A stretch of 64,000 nt of DNA from Colwellia sp. PAMC 21821 (lineage in GTDB: Bacteria > Pseudomonadota > Gammaproteobacteria > Enterobacterales > Alteromonadaceae): positions 4,092,001 to 4,156,000 of the forward strand of contig NZ_CP014943.1 of the NCBI RefSeq assembly GCF_002077175.1. Reading direction: 5' to 3'. Under the pieces are notes generated by a model, which saw only the letters and a list, made by a program, of their open reading frames with translations, had not been told where the DNA came from and made no database searches. The position numbers and the translations under genes are program-made. Positions 53,939-63,409 of this stretch are shown one piece after another (the first letter of the stretch is position 1; each line of letters opens with the position of its first letter).

Positions 53939-55450
53939 ATGCACTTATGTATAGTGGGAGGAGGCTCTGCTGGATGGATGACAGCGGCAGCACTTGCAAA
54001 GAAATTTTCAAGACTAAAACTTCAAATTACCCTTGTCGAATCCCAAGAGATTGGCACGGTTGGGGTTGGTGAAGCCACTTTGCCACATATAAGATTCTTC
54101 AATCAGACTTTAGGCATAGACGAGCGCGATTTTATGCGTAAAACCAAAGCAACATTTAAATTAGGCATCGAGTTTGTTGACTGGGGAAGCAAGGGAGATA
54201 GTTATATTCATCCTTTTGGTGACTTTGGCGAAAAAATAAATTCAGTCGACTTTTATCAGTATTGGTTGTTAGCTCAAAAAAATAATGACATGGGTAAATT
54301 AGAAGACTATGCATTTGGTATTGCCGCTGCAAAATCTAACAAATTCACTATACCTGAGTTGGGAGCACCAGATTTAAAAAACTCTTTTGGTTATGCCTAT
54401 CAATTTGATTCAAGCTTGTATGCTAAATACTTACGCGAATTTTCATGCAAACTCGGGGTTAATACAATAGAAGGTAAAGTCGTTAACACCTCATTAAATG
54501 AGACAAATGGAAATATTTCAGCATTAACACTGGAGAATGGCCAACGTATTAGCGCCGACTTATTTGTTGATTGTTCAGGTTTTCGTGGTTTACTGATTGA
54601 GCAAAGTCTACAATCTGGCTATCAAGATTGGTCTAACTGGTTACCCTGTGACCGAGCTATTGCTGTGCCTTGTGAACGTACGCAGCAGCTTACTCCTTAT
54701 ACGCGCTCAACCGCTAAAGAAGCTGGTTGGATATGGCGAATTCCGTTACAGCATCGCACAGGGAATGGTCATGTTTATTGCAGTCAGTTTATTAGTGACG
54801 ACGCAGCTCAACATTCACTATTAGAGCAATTAGACGGAAAAGTTTTGGCTGAGCCTCGTAAACTTAGATTTAAAACAGGCCGTAGAAATCACTTTTGGAA
54901 AAACAATGTTATTGCTATCGGATTGTCGGCAGGCTTTTTAGAGCCACTCGAATCAACATCCATTCACTTAATTCAAGAAGGCATTACTAAGTTAATCGAG
55001 CTATTTCCCGCGTTTGATGATCAACAAACCACCTCAAATACACTAACAATAGATGAACTAGATATTACAGAATACAATGCCCAGATGAGCTTAGAATATG
55101 AGCGCATTCGAGATTTTCTATTATTACACTATGTTGCAAATGACCGAAGTGATAGCCCTCTGTGGGCATATTTTAAAAATATGACACTCCCAGATAGCCT
55201 GCAAGAGAAACTAGATTTGTGGATGCATCGAGCCTACATTCAACGCTATGAAATAGGCGCATTTTTACCACCAAGTTGGGTTGCAGTTCTGCTTGGACAA
55301 AACTTGATACCGCATAATGTCGATCCTAGGGTGCAAGCGTTTGGTACTAGTGATATACGTTCTAAAGCAAATGCGATGCGCGAAGATATCAAGCTAGGTT
55401 TACATCAGGCTGAAGGTCATCAGGCTTTTTTGAACCGCTATATATCATGA
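53939..55450 (+). CDS. Flavin-dependent tryptophan-halogenase-like protein 1
   Basis: The 503-residue protein belongs to the FAD-dependent tryptophan halogenase family, which uses reduced flavin, O2 and halide to chlorinate or brominate aromatic compounds. Gly7, Gly9 and Gly12 form the FAD motif; Lys74 (TFKLGIEFVDW) fits the catalytic lysine; WIWRIP (264-269) is the family signature; and Glu338-Ser339 in LEPLESTS fit the catalytic glutamate and chloride-site serine. All key residues are intact. No flavin reductase or biosynthetic gene is adjacent, and TonB-linked members have unknown natural substrates. First of four such genes in a row. Confidence 0.9.
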   Translation: MHLCIVGGGSAGWMTAAALAKKFSRLKLQITLVESQEIGTVGVGEATLPHIRFFNQTLGIDERDFMRKTKATFKLGIEFVDWGSKGDSYIHPFGDFGEKINSVDFYQYWLLAQKNNDMGKLEDYAFGIAAAKSNKFTIPELGAPDLKNSFGYAYQFDSSLYAKYLREFSCKLGVNTIEGKVVNTSLNETNGNISALTLENGQRISADLFVDCSGFRGLLIEQSLQSGYQDWSNWLPCDRAIAVPCERTQQLTPYTRSTAKEAGWIWRIPLQHRTGNGHVYCSQFISDDAAQHSLLEQLDGKVLAEPRKLRFKTGRRNHFWKNNVIAIGLSAGFLEPLESTSIHLIQEGITKLIELFPAFDDQQTTSNTLTIDELDITEYNAQMSLEYERIRDFLLLHYVANDRSDSPLWAYFKNMTLPDSLQEKLDLWMHRAYIQRYEIGAFLPPSWVAVLLGQNLIPHNVDPRVQAFGTSDIRSKANAMREDIKLGLHQAEGHQAFLNRYIS

Positions 55451-55492
55451 CTTTGCGATGTATCGTAAGGAATGTCGTAAGGAATATTGTAA

Positions 55493-57042
55493 ATGAATGA
55501 AAATGATGTGCACGAGGCCAACTACGTTAATAGTGCGAATCCGAAAAAGCTAGATATTGTGATATATGGCCACAGCATTGCTGCTTTTATATCCGCTTTG
55601 ACAATCCATAATGCACTTTCAGATCACGTTACGCTTTCCCTGATATTACCTGCTGATCAGGCGCATAGCGATATACTGTATGGTGGTACGACTGCGCCTG
55701 ATGCTTATAATCTTCATTTGGCAATGGATATTTCTGAGCCGGAGTTATTTCAAGAAACTAACTCAAGTTTTTCGTTTGGAACGCATTATCAAAATTGGAA
55801 CGGGGGGGATTAGACTGGGTGCAAGCGTTTAGTTTACCGTTTACTTTACAGTACGGTATGGGCTTCCACCAGGTCCTGTTAAAGCACAAGCAAAACTTAC
55901 AAGCTTACTTAGTGGGCGCCCAATCTGTGTTACATGATAAGTTTGCTCATCCACCGCAAAATCAACCTGCATCGCCATTGTCTAGGGCTGAATATGGCTA
56001 TAATTTTGATTATCAAAACTACGCACGGTTTTTACTAAAAAAGATTAAGCAGAGAAAAATAAGACTGATTCAATCAGATTTTTTAGAAGCCAAAGTTGCG
56101 GATGAGCATATTACTAGCTTACGACTAAATGACGGCTCGTGCATTGAGTCCGATTTATTCATAGACTGTTCGGGTACTGACGCTAGGTTAATGAGCACTT
56201 TGGGCGTAAAAAAGCGAGTACATTCTAAAATAAACCTTTCGTTATTAACTAACGAAAATGACACCCAAATGAAACCATGTAACATAGTGTCTGGGCATGG
56301 GAATGCTTGGCAGTCGAGGCTTTACTTACAAAGTTCTAGCCAGATATTACAAGCGGCTAGTGCTGTAAATAGCGCTGATAACAGTACTGAGAATAGCGCT
56401 AAAGATACCTCTGCAGAAAATAGAAGTTCTGCCAACACAATCACATCAATTAGCGCTGACATTGGTGAACAAGAGCAAGCTTGGGTAGGTAATTGTGTTG
56501 CAATCAGCCTGAGTGCAGCTGTTCTTGAACCATTTTCAAATGCACCTTTTAGATTGCTTAAGCTTGATGTAGACCGCCTCCTAGCGCTAATTCCTATCTC
56601 GAATAATATGCGCATGGAACAAAAAGAGTACAATCGGCGCTTTAGTTTGGACGTTCAACACGCCAGACTATTTAACTTGGCATTGACCGATACAAGGCAT
56701 TTTTTGCAACATGAGCATTCCACGAAAAATCAGCTTCTTGCTACTGATGTTGATAGTGATACACAAGCATTACTTGATAGAAAATTAGCACAATATTTGC
56801 ACCGTGGATTAATGGTTGCCTACGATTATGAGCCTTTCAATACCGAAGATTGGATAATACTTCACTTTGGTATGAGGCGATTTCCAAGACGCCTCGATAG
56901 TCTATGCGACAACATCGACAATTCAAATGTTAAACAGCATTTATTGCATACAAAAAATGCAATAGCAGCCGTTGTGCCCAAAATGCCACCATGTTCACTA
57001 TATACACAAAAGTTTTTGAATTATTTAAAGAGGCAACCATGA
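55493..57042 (+). pseudogene. Halogenase-like gene 2: frameshifted and lacking active-site motifs
   Basis: Two reading frames (55493-55813 and 55795-57042) together give one protein of about 515 residues, the family length. They break at a run of seven Gs (55802-55808); adding one G restores the frame through NWNGGGLDWVQAF. The gene has an AGGAA ribosome binding site and its stop overlaps the next start (ATGA), so it belongs to the operon. The FAD glycine motif is lost (YGHSIAAF), the WxWxIP segment reads SRLYLQSS, and the Glu-Ser pair is replaced in LEPFSNAP. A pseudoenzyme is likely even if the frame is intact in the living strain. The shift may be a sequencing error, mutation or slippage. 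Confidence 0.8.
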
Positions 57043-58556
57043 ATCAGTCATCTACCAATCGTATCCGCAAAATTGTTATAGCTGGCGGAGGAACTGCAGG
57101 TTGGATGTCTGCGGCGGCGCTTTCAAGCATGCTAAGGCCTGATGACGTACAAATTGTACTAGTAGAATCTGAAGAAATAGGCACGGTTGGTGTAGGTGAA
57201 GCGACCATTCCCGATATTATAAGTTTCAATCGCATGTTGGGCATTGATGAAGCTGAATTTTTAAAGGCGACAAACGCTACTTTTAAGCTGGGCATAGAGT
57301 TTAGTGATTGGGGTAAACTTGGAGATAAATACTTTCATCCATTTGGTAACCACGGCGCAGACATGAACGGTATTGATTTTCATCAATATTGGCTGCATAC
57401 CAGGCAAGCGGGAAACACCAATAGTTTGGAAGAATATAGCATGTGTGCGGTAGCGGCTAAAAGTATGAAGTTTGCGCTACCTAACGATAATCCACGGTCA
57501 CTTTTATCGCAAATTGGTTATGCCTACCATTTTGATGCCACTGCATACGCTTTGTTTCTAAGAAACTACGCCCAAAAGCGCGGCGTAATACGAATCGAAG
57601 GGCGTATCGATCTAGTTTTGCTTAATGAGCAAACTGAAAATATTTCTGCACTTGTCATGCAAAACAATGAGCGTGTTGAGGGTGATTTCTTTTTTGATTG
57701 CACGGGTTTTAAGTCTAAGCTGTTAGGTGAAACACTGGGCGTACCATTTCACGATTGGTCAAAGTGGCTGCCATGCAACAGTGCTCAAGCAGTGCCAAGC
57801 GAACGCCGTGGTGAATTACTACCTTACACTAAGTCGATGGCCAAAACCGCTGGTTGGCAATGGCGTATTCCGACTCAGCATAGAACTGGAAATGGTCATA
57901 TTTATAGCACTGATTTTATGAATGATCAGCAAGCTACAGATATACTTATGCAGGGACTTGATGCTCCAGCACTTTCTGATCCACGTACCCTAAGATTTAC
58001 CACGGGGTGCCGCGATAAATTCTGGCATAAAAACTGTTTGGCAATTGGTCTTGCGAGCGGTTTTCTAGAACCTTTAGAATCGACTTCTATTTTCTTAATA
58101 CAACAAGGGATCAGCCGCTTTATTTCGTTATATCCGTCTTTAACGCCGGCTCCTAAAGTAGTAGAAGAATACAATCGTTTAATGACTCGTGAATTTCATC
58201 AAGTTAGAGATTTTATTATATTGCATTACAAAGCTACACAACGCACAGACAGTGAGTTTTGGCGCTATTGTAAAAACATGTCGATACCTGACTCTTTGCA
58301 ACACAAAATGGAGTTATTTCAGTGCGCTGGACGAGTATTTAGAGATGATCATGAGTTATTCTCAACTTCTAGCTGGGTAGCTGTGATGTTGGGTCAAAAC
58401 ATTTATCCTGAAACAGCTGACCCAATGTTGCTTGGAGTGCCTATTCAAAACATTGAACAGAGCTTACAAAGTATGCAACGTGCAATGCAACAAACAAGCT
58501 TGCAAATGCCAACCCATGCCGAGTTTATAAAAAACTATGCTGGCTCTTCGGTTTAA
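57039..58556 (+). CDS. Flavin-dependent tryptophan-halogenase-like protein 3
   Basis: The 505-residue protein has the intact FAD motif Gly16, Gly18, Gly21, a fitting catalytic Lys83 (TFKLGIEFSDW), WQWRIP (273-278) and Glu347-Ser348 in LEPLESTS. ATG at 57039 overlaps the previous stop codon as ATGA and has AAAGAGG upstream, so translation is coupled; a start 48 bases upstream lies inside the previous gene. The enzyme should be active as a flavin halogenase if reduced flavin is supplied from elsewhere. Substrate unknown. Confidence 0.9.
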   Translation: MNQSSTNRIRKIVIAGGGTAGWMSAAALSSMLRPDDVQIVLVESEEIGTVGVGEATIPDIISFNRMLGIDEAEFLKATNATFKLGIEFSDWGKLGDKYFHPFGNHGADMNGIDFHQYWLHTRQAGNTNSLEEYSMCAVAAKSMKFALPNDNPRSLLSQIGYAYHFDATAYALFLRNYAQKRGVIRIEGRIDLVLLNEQTENISALVMQNNERVEGDFFFDCTGFKSKLLGETLGVPFHDWSKWLPCNSAQAVPSERRGELLPYTKSMAKTAGWQWRIPTQHRTGNGHIYSTDFMNDQQATDILMQGLDAPALSDPRTLRFTTGCRDKFWHKNCLAIGLASGFLEPLESTSIFLIQQGISRFISLYPSLTPAPKVVEEYNRLMTREFHQVRDFIILHYKATQRTDSEFWRYCKNMSIPDSLQHKMELFQCAGRVFRDDHELFSTSSWVAVMLGQNIYPETADPMLLGVPIQNIEQSLQSMQRAMQQTSLQMPTHAEFIKNYAGSSV

Positions 58557-58617
58557 ATTCTAAGGTTAAGCAGGTAATTAAGCAGGTCGTTTAGACGTTA
58601 ATTAAATAGGTAATTTT

Positions 58618-60117
58618 ATGCAAAGTATGGACGTTAAAAATGTCGTCATTGTCGGTGGTGGAACTGCAGGGTGGATGTCAGCAGCAGCGATGTCGAAACT
58701 ACTCGGTAGCAAAAAAATTAATATACGCGTAATCGAATCTGAATCGATAGGCACAGTAGGCGTTGGGGAAGCCACCGTCCCGCATATTCAGTATTTTAAT
58801 CGACTATTAGGCATAGATGAAAATAGTTTTATTAAAAAAACAAATGCGACCTTTAAATACGGGATCGAGTTTGTTGACTGGCATAAACGTGGTGAGTCTT
58901 ATTTTCATTCATTTGGCCCTTATGGAATGGATATGGAAGGTATTCATTTTCATCATATGTGGTTACGCCAACAGCAAGCAGGTACTGCCAAGCCAATCGA
59001 CGAATTTAACCTACAGATTCAAGCAGCCAAGGCGGGAAAATACATGCCTGCACGTCCTGAGTTGCAGGGTAGTCCATTAAGCGCGCTTTCGTATGCATTT
59101 CAATTTGACGCGGCATTATATGCTGCCTTTTTACGAGATTATTCCGAAAAGAACGGGGTGACTAGAATCGAGGGAAAAATTGTTAACGTTACTCAAGCTG
59201 CAAATACTGGTCATATTGAATCGGTTACATTGGAAGATGGCGAATGTATTAAGGGTGACTTGTTTATTGATTGTTCTGGCTTTAAGGGCTTATTGATCGA
59301 AGAAACGTTAAAAACTGGATATGATGACTGGTCACTTTACTTGCCTTGTGACAGTGCTGTTACACGCCTTAGCGAGCGTATGGCCGAGCTTCCTCCATAT
59401 ACTCGAGCGACGGCTAAAGCGGCAGGTTGGCAGTGGCGGATTCCTCTACAGTCGAGAACGGGTAATGGCTATGTTTACTCAAGCCAATTTTTAAGTGATG
59501 AGGATGCAATCGAAAGCTTAAACAAAGACCTTGATACCGCCCCAATATCAGATCCTCGTCAGTTGAAGTTTAAAACAGGTATTAGAAAGCAGACGTGGAA
59601 CAAAAATGTGGTTTCGATAGGTCTTTCTTCTGGTTTTTTAGAGCCGCTTGAATCGACATCGATCCACTTAATACAAACCGCTATTGCAAGATTAATGACT
59701 AACTTCCCAGATATGTCATTTAATCAACCGGATATTGATTACTATAATGAGCGAACCAAGGCTGAGTATATGCAAATTAGAGATTTCTTAATTCTGCATT
59801 ATAAAGCAACTACACGGGACGATAGCCCTTTTTGGGACTACGTACGCGAAATGGATATTCCAGTGTCGTTAGAGAAGCGCATAGCTATTTACAAGGAAAA
59901 CGCGCGTTTATATAGCGAAGACAAAGTGTTATTTAATCACAGCAGTTGGTTTGCAGTATTTAATGGTCAAGGTATTCACCCGCAACGTTATCATCCTATC
60001 GCCAATTTTTTAGAAGAAAAAGAGATGGAAAGGCGTATGGCTGAAATTCACACCGTGACACAAAAATGCTTAAGCATTATGCCATCACATGATGAGTTTT
60101 TATCGAAGATGATTTAG
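58618..60117 (+). CDS. Flavin-dependent tryptophan-halogenase-like protein 4
   Basis: The 499-residue protein keeps all halogenase hallmarks: Gly13, Gly15, Gly18, Lys80 (TFKYGIEFVDW), WQWRIP (271-276) and Glu345-Ser346 in LEPLESTS. AGGTAA lies before the ATG. It begins 61 bases after the previous gene and is the last of the run. Sequence differences along the length suggest old duplications rather than a recent one. Natural substrate is not readable. Confidence 0.9.
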   Translation: MQSMDVKNVVIVGGGTAGWMSAAAMSKLLGSKKINIRVIESESIGTVGVGEATVPHIQYFNRLLGIDENSFIKKTNATFKYGIEFVDWHKRGESYFHSFGPYGMDMEGIHFHHMWLRQQQAGTAKPIDEFNLQIQAAKAGKYMPARPELQGSPLSALSYAFQFDAALYAAFLRDYSEKNGVTRIEGKIVNVTQAANTGHIESVTLEDGECIKGDLFIDCSGFKGLLIEETLKTGYDDWSLYLPCDSAVTRLSERMAELPPYTRATAKAAGWQWRIPLQSRTGNGYVYSSQFLSDEDAIESLNKDLDTAPISDPRQLKFKTGIRKQTWNKNVVSIGLSSGFLEPLESTSIHLIQTAIARLMTNFPDMSFNQPDIDYYNERTKAEYMQIRDFLILHYKATTRDDSPFWDYVREMDIPVSLEKRIAIYKENARLYSEDKVLFNHSSWFAVFNGQGIHPQRYHPIANFLEEKEMERRMAEIHTVTQKCLSIMPSHDEFLSKMI

Positions 60118-60515
60118 CTTCGCTAACCAACAATACAGAAAAGGTTTTATGTATTAAAGACGCTTATTTTACTAGCTAAGTTAATTCTTTGTTGTGGTAT
60201 TACTTTATTTAAATGCAAAAAGTTGAACGTTCAAACTTTATGGTAATCGCGTATTTAGTCGTTTTAATTCAATACTATTGGTAAGTTATCATTATATTCA
60301 TAATAACAATGGTGTGATTTTTATCATGACAAAAAAACGATTAATATCTGTTTATATTCTTACCTCTGCGATGATGGTAAGTACAATATAGCGGGTTGTA
60401 ATATAAGTAGTGTTACAAAAATACTTTATAAATATGTGCATAAAAAGCAGCATTTAAACTCGGCTATTTATTTTCATATTATAAGAGTTATACGATTTAC
60501 AAAGGAAACTAGATA
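60118..60515. promoter_or_regulatory. Upstream region of the GH3 gene
   Basis: About 400 AT-rich bases hold a perfect 12-bp palindrome TTGAACGTTCAA (60223-60234) and a weak CRP-like half TGTGA-N6-TCATG (60313-60328). Neither LacI-type box nor gene is seen. AAAGGAAACTAG before the ATG is the ribosome binding site. Confidence 0.45.
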
Positions 60516-63089
60516 ATGAAAAAAAACACTTGCCTGACCCGAAATCCAATTTCATATTACGGCGCAGCTCTATTCATCGTTGTTTTATCTGGTTGTTCGA
60601 ACAAAGACGTTGACCTAAGACCGAAAGACTCTACCCACGCTGCCCATGATATCACCCTATGGCCAACCTTAACTCAACCCGCTACCAAAAACTTAGAAGT
60701 AGATCAGCGTGTTAAAGATCTGCTTGCACAAATGACATTAGCCCAAAAAGTGGGGCAAATGACCCAAGCTGAAATTACCTGGGTGACCCCTGAAGAAGTT
60801 AAAAAATACCATCTTGGTTCAGTTTTAAACGGTGGCGGAACTTTTTTACATGGTAAGCGTCATGCGACTGTTCAAGAATGGGTAAATTATATGGATGTTC
60901 TTTATGACGCCTCTATGGATACTTCTGACGGCGGTTTAGAAATTCCTATGACTTATGGCATCGATGCCGTTCATGGTAATAATAAGTTCGGAAGCGCCAC
61001 AATATTTCCACACAACATTGGTCTTGGTGCTGCGAACAATCCTGCGTTGCTCAATAAAATAGGTAAGGTTACCGCTTTAGAAGTATTGGTCACCGGTATT
61101 GATTGGACATTTGCTCCTACACTAGCCGTTGTTCGTGACGACCGCTGGGGCAGAGCCTATGAAGGTTATTCAGAAGATCCAAGCATTGTTGCAAAGTATG
61201 CAAAAGCAATGACCGAAGGCGTTCAAGGTATACCGGGTGAAGACTCTTTTCTAGATGAGCACCATGTATATGCTACGGCTAAACACTGGGTTGGAGATGG
61301 CGGCACCAACAATGGCATCGATCAAGGCGACAATATACTAAGCGAAAAAGATCTCATCCGATTACAAGCGGCAGCTTACTTTCCATCGTTAGAAGCTGGT
61401 ATTCAGTCCATTATGGTCAGTCACAATGGCTGGCACGGTGAAAAACTACACGGTCACAAATATCTTATCACTGAGGTACTAAAAGGAAAACTAGGGTTTG
61501 ATGGTTTTGTCGTTGGCGACTGGAATGCTCATGCCAACGTAAAAGGTTGTACTGCTGACAGTTGTGCGCAAGCGGTTAATGCCGGTATTGATCTATTTAT
61601 GGTAGTAGAAGACTATAAAGCCTTTATTGATAATACTATTGCTGACGTAAACTCTGGCGCTATTCCACTGTCTCGCATCGATGATGCCGTTAGCCGAATT
61701 TTACGTGTGAAAATTCGCTCAGGTTTATTTGAAAAAGGACGTCCTAGTTCACGTACATATGCAGGACAAAGTGAACTGATGGGGGCTGAATCTCATCGAG
61801 AAATTGCTCGTCAAGCGGTAAGAGAATCTCTGGTGTTACTTAAAAACAATAAGAGCACACTACCATTAAATCCGAACCAACATATTTTAGTTACTGGAGA
61901 CGGTGCCGACAATATGGCTAAACAAGCGGGAGGCTGGACAATAAGCTGGCAAGGTACTGAAGTTATTAAAGACGATTTTGTTGGCGCATCAACGATTTTA
62001 GATGGCATAAGAACTACCGTAGAAGCAGCAGATGGTAGTCTAGAATATTCTGTTAATGGTGAATACAAGTCGAAGCCCGACGCAGCAATTGTTGTCTTTG
62101 GTGAAAAACCTTACGCAGAATGGTTTGGTGATGTGAAAACGCTAGCCTATTCTCCGTATTCTGACAAAGACGCCAAATTATTAGAAAAACTAAAAGCCGA
62201 TGGTATTCCTGTTGTCGCCGTATTTTTAAGCGGACGACCTCTTTGGGTAAATCGCGAGATAAACGCCGCTGATGCTTTTGTGGCTGCGTGGCTTCCTGGT
62301 TCTGAAGGCAAGGCAGTTGCTGATGTATTATTTAGTGATAAAGCTGGTGTTATTCAACATGATTTTACAGGAACACTTAGCTTTAGTTGGCCTAAAAAGG
62401 CGTCACAAAATATTTTAAATGTCGGAGATCAAGATTATGACCCATTGTTTGCCTACGGTTATGGTTTACGCTATATCGACACCGTTGAATTAGCTGTACT
62501 CGATACAGTAAATGACAACATTATTAAACTCGACTTAGAAGCGCCATATGACGTACTGGCAGGGAAAATAACAGAGCCATGGCAGTTAATGATGGACGAT
62601 AAAAATTCGATTCAATACCTAAATTCATCTCGTACAGAAACCGATGTTGCATCAATAATGGAAGCTGATAAGACTGTTCAAGGTAACTCTCAAGAGTTTC
62701 ATTGGTCAGGCACTGCAAAAGCCACCTTGGGTATTAGCTCAAAAACATACGACCACGACTTGATGAGATACCTTGGTCAAGACGGTTTCCTGCAGTTTGA
62801 CGTACGCACAATAGCCTCGCCTTTAGGTGATGTAAATATAGCACTTAGCTGTAACGCAACTGGAGGTTACTGCGGAGATATACCATTGACCTCCTATTTA
62901 CCAACGGTTGAGAGTAAAGAATGGGCGACAATATCCATTGATTTGTTATGTTTTGCTAAAAAAGGTGTCGATTTTGAACGCGTGGCAGTACCATTTTCAT
63001 TAACATCCGATGCAGAAGCTACGCTACGTATAGCTAATATTAGATACATTACTGAAAAGCCTGAATCTATAACTGTCAGCTGCACATAG
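60516..63089 (+). CDS. Glycoside hydrolase family 3 exo-beta-glucanase/glucosidase, lipoprotein
   Basis: The 857-residue enzyme has a lipoprotein signal (LSGC, Cys27). The GH3 N-terminal barrel contains RWGRAYEGYSEDP, KHWVGDGGTNNGIDQGD and the catalytic nucleophile Asp335 in FVVGDWNAH. A second GH3 domain (residues about 430-640) is followed by a C-terminal beta-sandwich like that of marine ExoP-type exo-1,3/1,4-beta-glucanases. It probably releases glucose from beta-glucans at the cell surface or periplasm; a xylosidase role is not supported by motif. It stands at the end of the halogenase run but has its own promoter region. Confidence 0.88.
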   Translation: MKKNTCLTRNPISYYGAALFIVVLSGCSNKDVDLRPKDSTHAAHDITLWPTLTQPATKNLEVDQRVKDLLAQMTLAQKVGQMTQAEITWVTPEEVKKYHLGSVLNGGGTFLHGKRHATVQEWVNYMDVLYDASMDTSDGGLEIPMTYGIDAVHGNNKFGSATIFPHNIGLGAANNPALLNKIGKVTALEVLVTGIDWTFAPTLAVVRDDRWGRAYEGYSEDPSIVAKYAKAMTEGVQGIPGEDSFLDEHHVYATAKHWVGDGGTNNGIDQGDNILSEKDLIRLQAAAYFPSLEAGIQSIMVSHNGWHGEKLHGHKYLITEVLKGKLGFDGFVVGDWNAHANVKGCTADSCAQAVNAGIDLFMVVEDYKAFIDNTIADVNSGAIPLSRIDDAVSRILRVKIRSGLFEKGRPSSRTYAGQSELMGAESHREIARQAVRESLVLLKNNKSTLPLNPNQHILVTGDGADNMAKQAGGWTISWQGTEVIKDDFVGASTILDGIRTTVEAADGSLEYSVNGEYKSKPDAAIVVFGEKPYAEWFGDVKTLAYSPYSDKDAKLLEKLKADGIPVVAVFLSGRPLWVNREINAADAFVAAWLPGSEGKAVADVLFSDKAGVIQHDFTGTLSFSWPKKASQNILNVGDQDYDPLFAYGYGLRYIDTVELAVLDTVNDNIIKLDLEAPYDVLAGKITEPWQLMMDDKNSIQYLNSSRTETDVASIMEADKTVQGNSQEFHWSGTAKATLGISSKTYDHDLMRYLGQDGFLQFDVRTIASPLGDVNIALSCNATGGYCGDIPLTSYLPTVESKEWATISIDLLCFAKKGVDFERVAVPFSLTSDAEATLRIANIRYITEKPESITVSCT

Positions 63090-63095
63090 CTCATA

Positions 63096-63127
63096 GTTCA
63101 AAGGCCACATCATTGTGGCCTTTGAAC
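63096..63127. terminator. Hairpin after the GH3 gene
   Basis: Perfect 14-base arms GTTCAAAGGCCACA and complement with a four-base loop lie seven bases after the stop codon. A T-run is missing, so termination strength is uncertain. Confidence 0.65.
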
Positions 63128-63409
63128 GTATTATCCTGAATGGTGAGTAGTGTAAAATAAACTAAAAACCTGTTCTATACGACAGGTCAGCTTTTCTTGA
63201 GTTTTAGTTTTACAATCTGGCTTTTGGTTTAGGTAGTTATTGGATGAAATGACAACTCAGATTATTCGAAGTATGAAATATGGAACTTCGAGTCCAACAA
63301 ACCCAATAATTCTCATCCTAGTAGCAAGAGTGTATGAACAGTGGGAATAAATGAATATCAATTTCACGTTAAGCTCCCCAGCAGTCGGTGTTAGCACGCC
63401 ATGTGTTTT
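63128..63409. other. Intergenic region between convergent hydrolase genes
   Basis: About 280 bases separate the GH3 gene hairpin and the end of the glycoside hydrolase gene on the other strand. I see no gene or strong repeat. Confidence 0.4.

Noticed and set aside
60516..63089. GH3 enzyme as a beta-xylosidase of the xylose pathway
   Set aside because: The nucleophile context FVVGDWNAH and the C-terminal sandwich fit marine exo-glucanases better than GH3 xylosidases.
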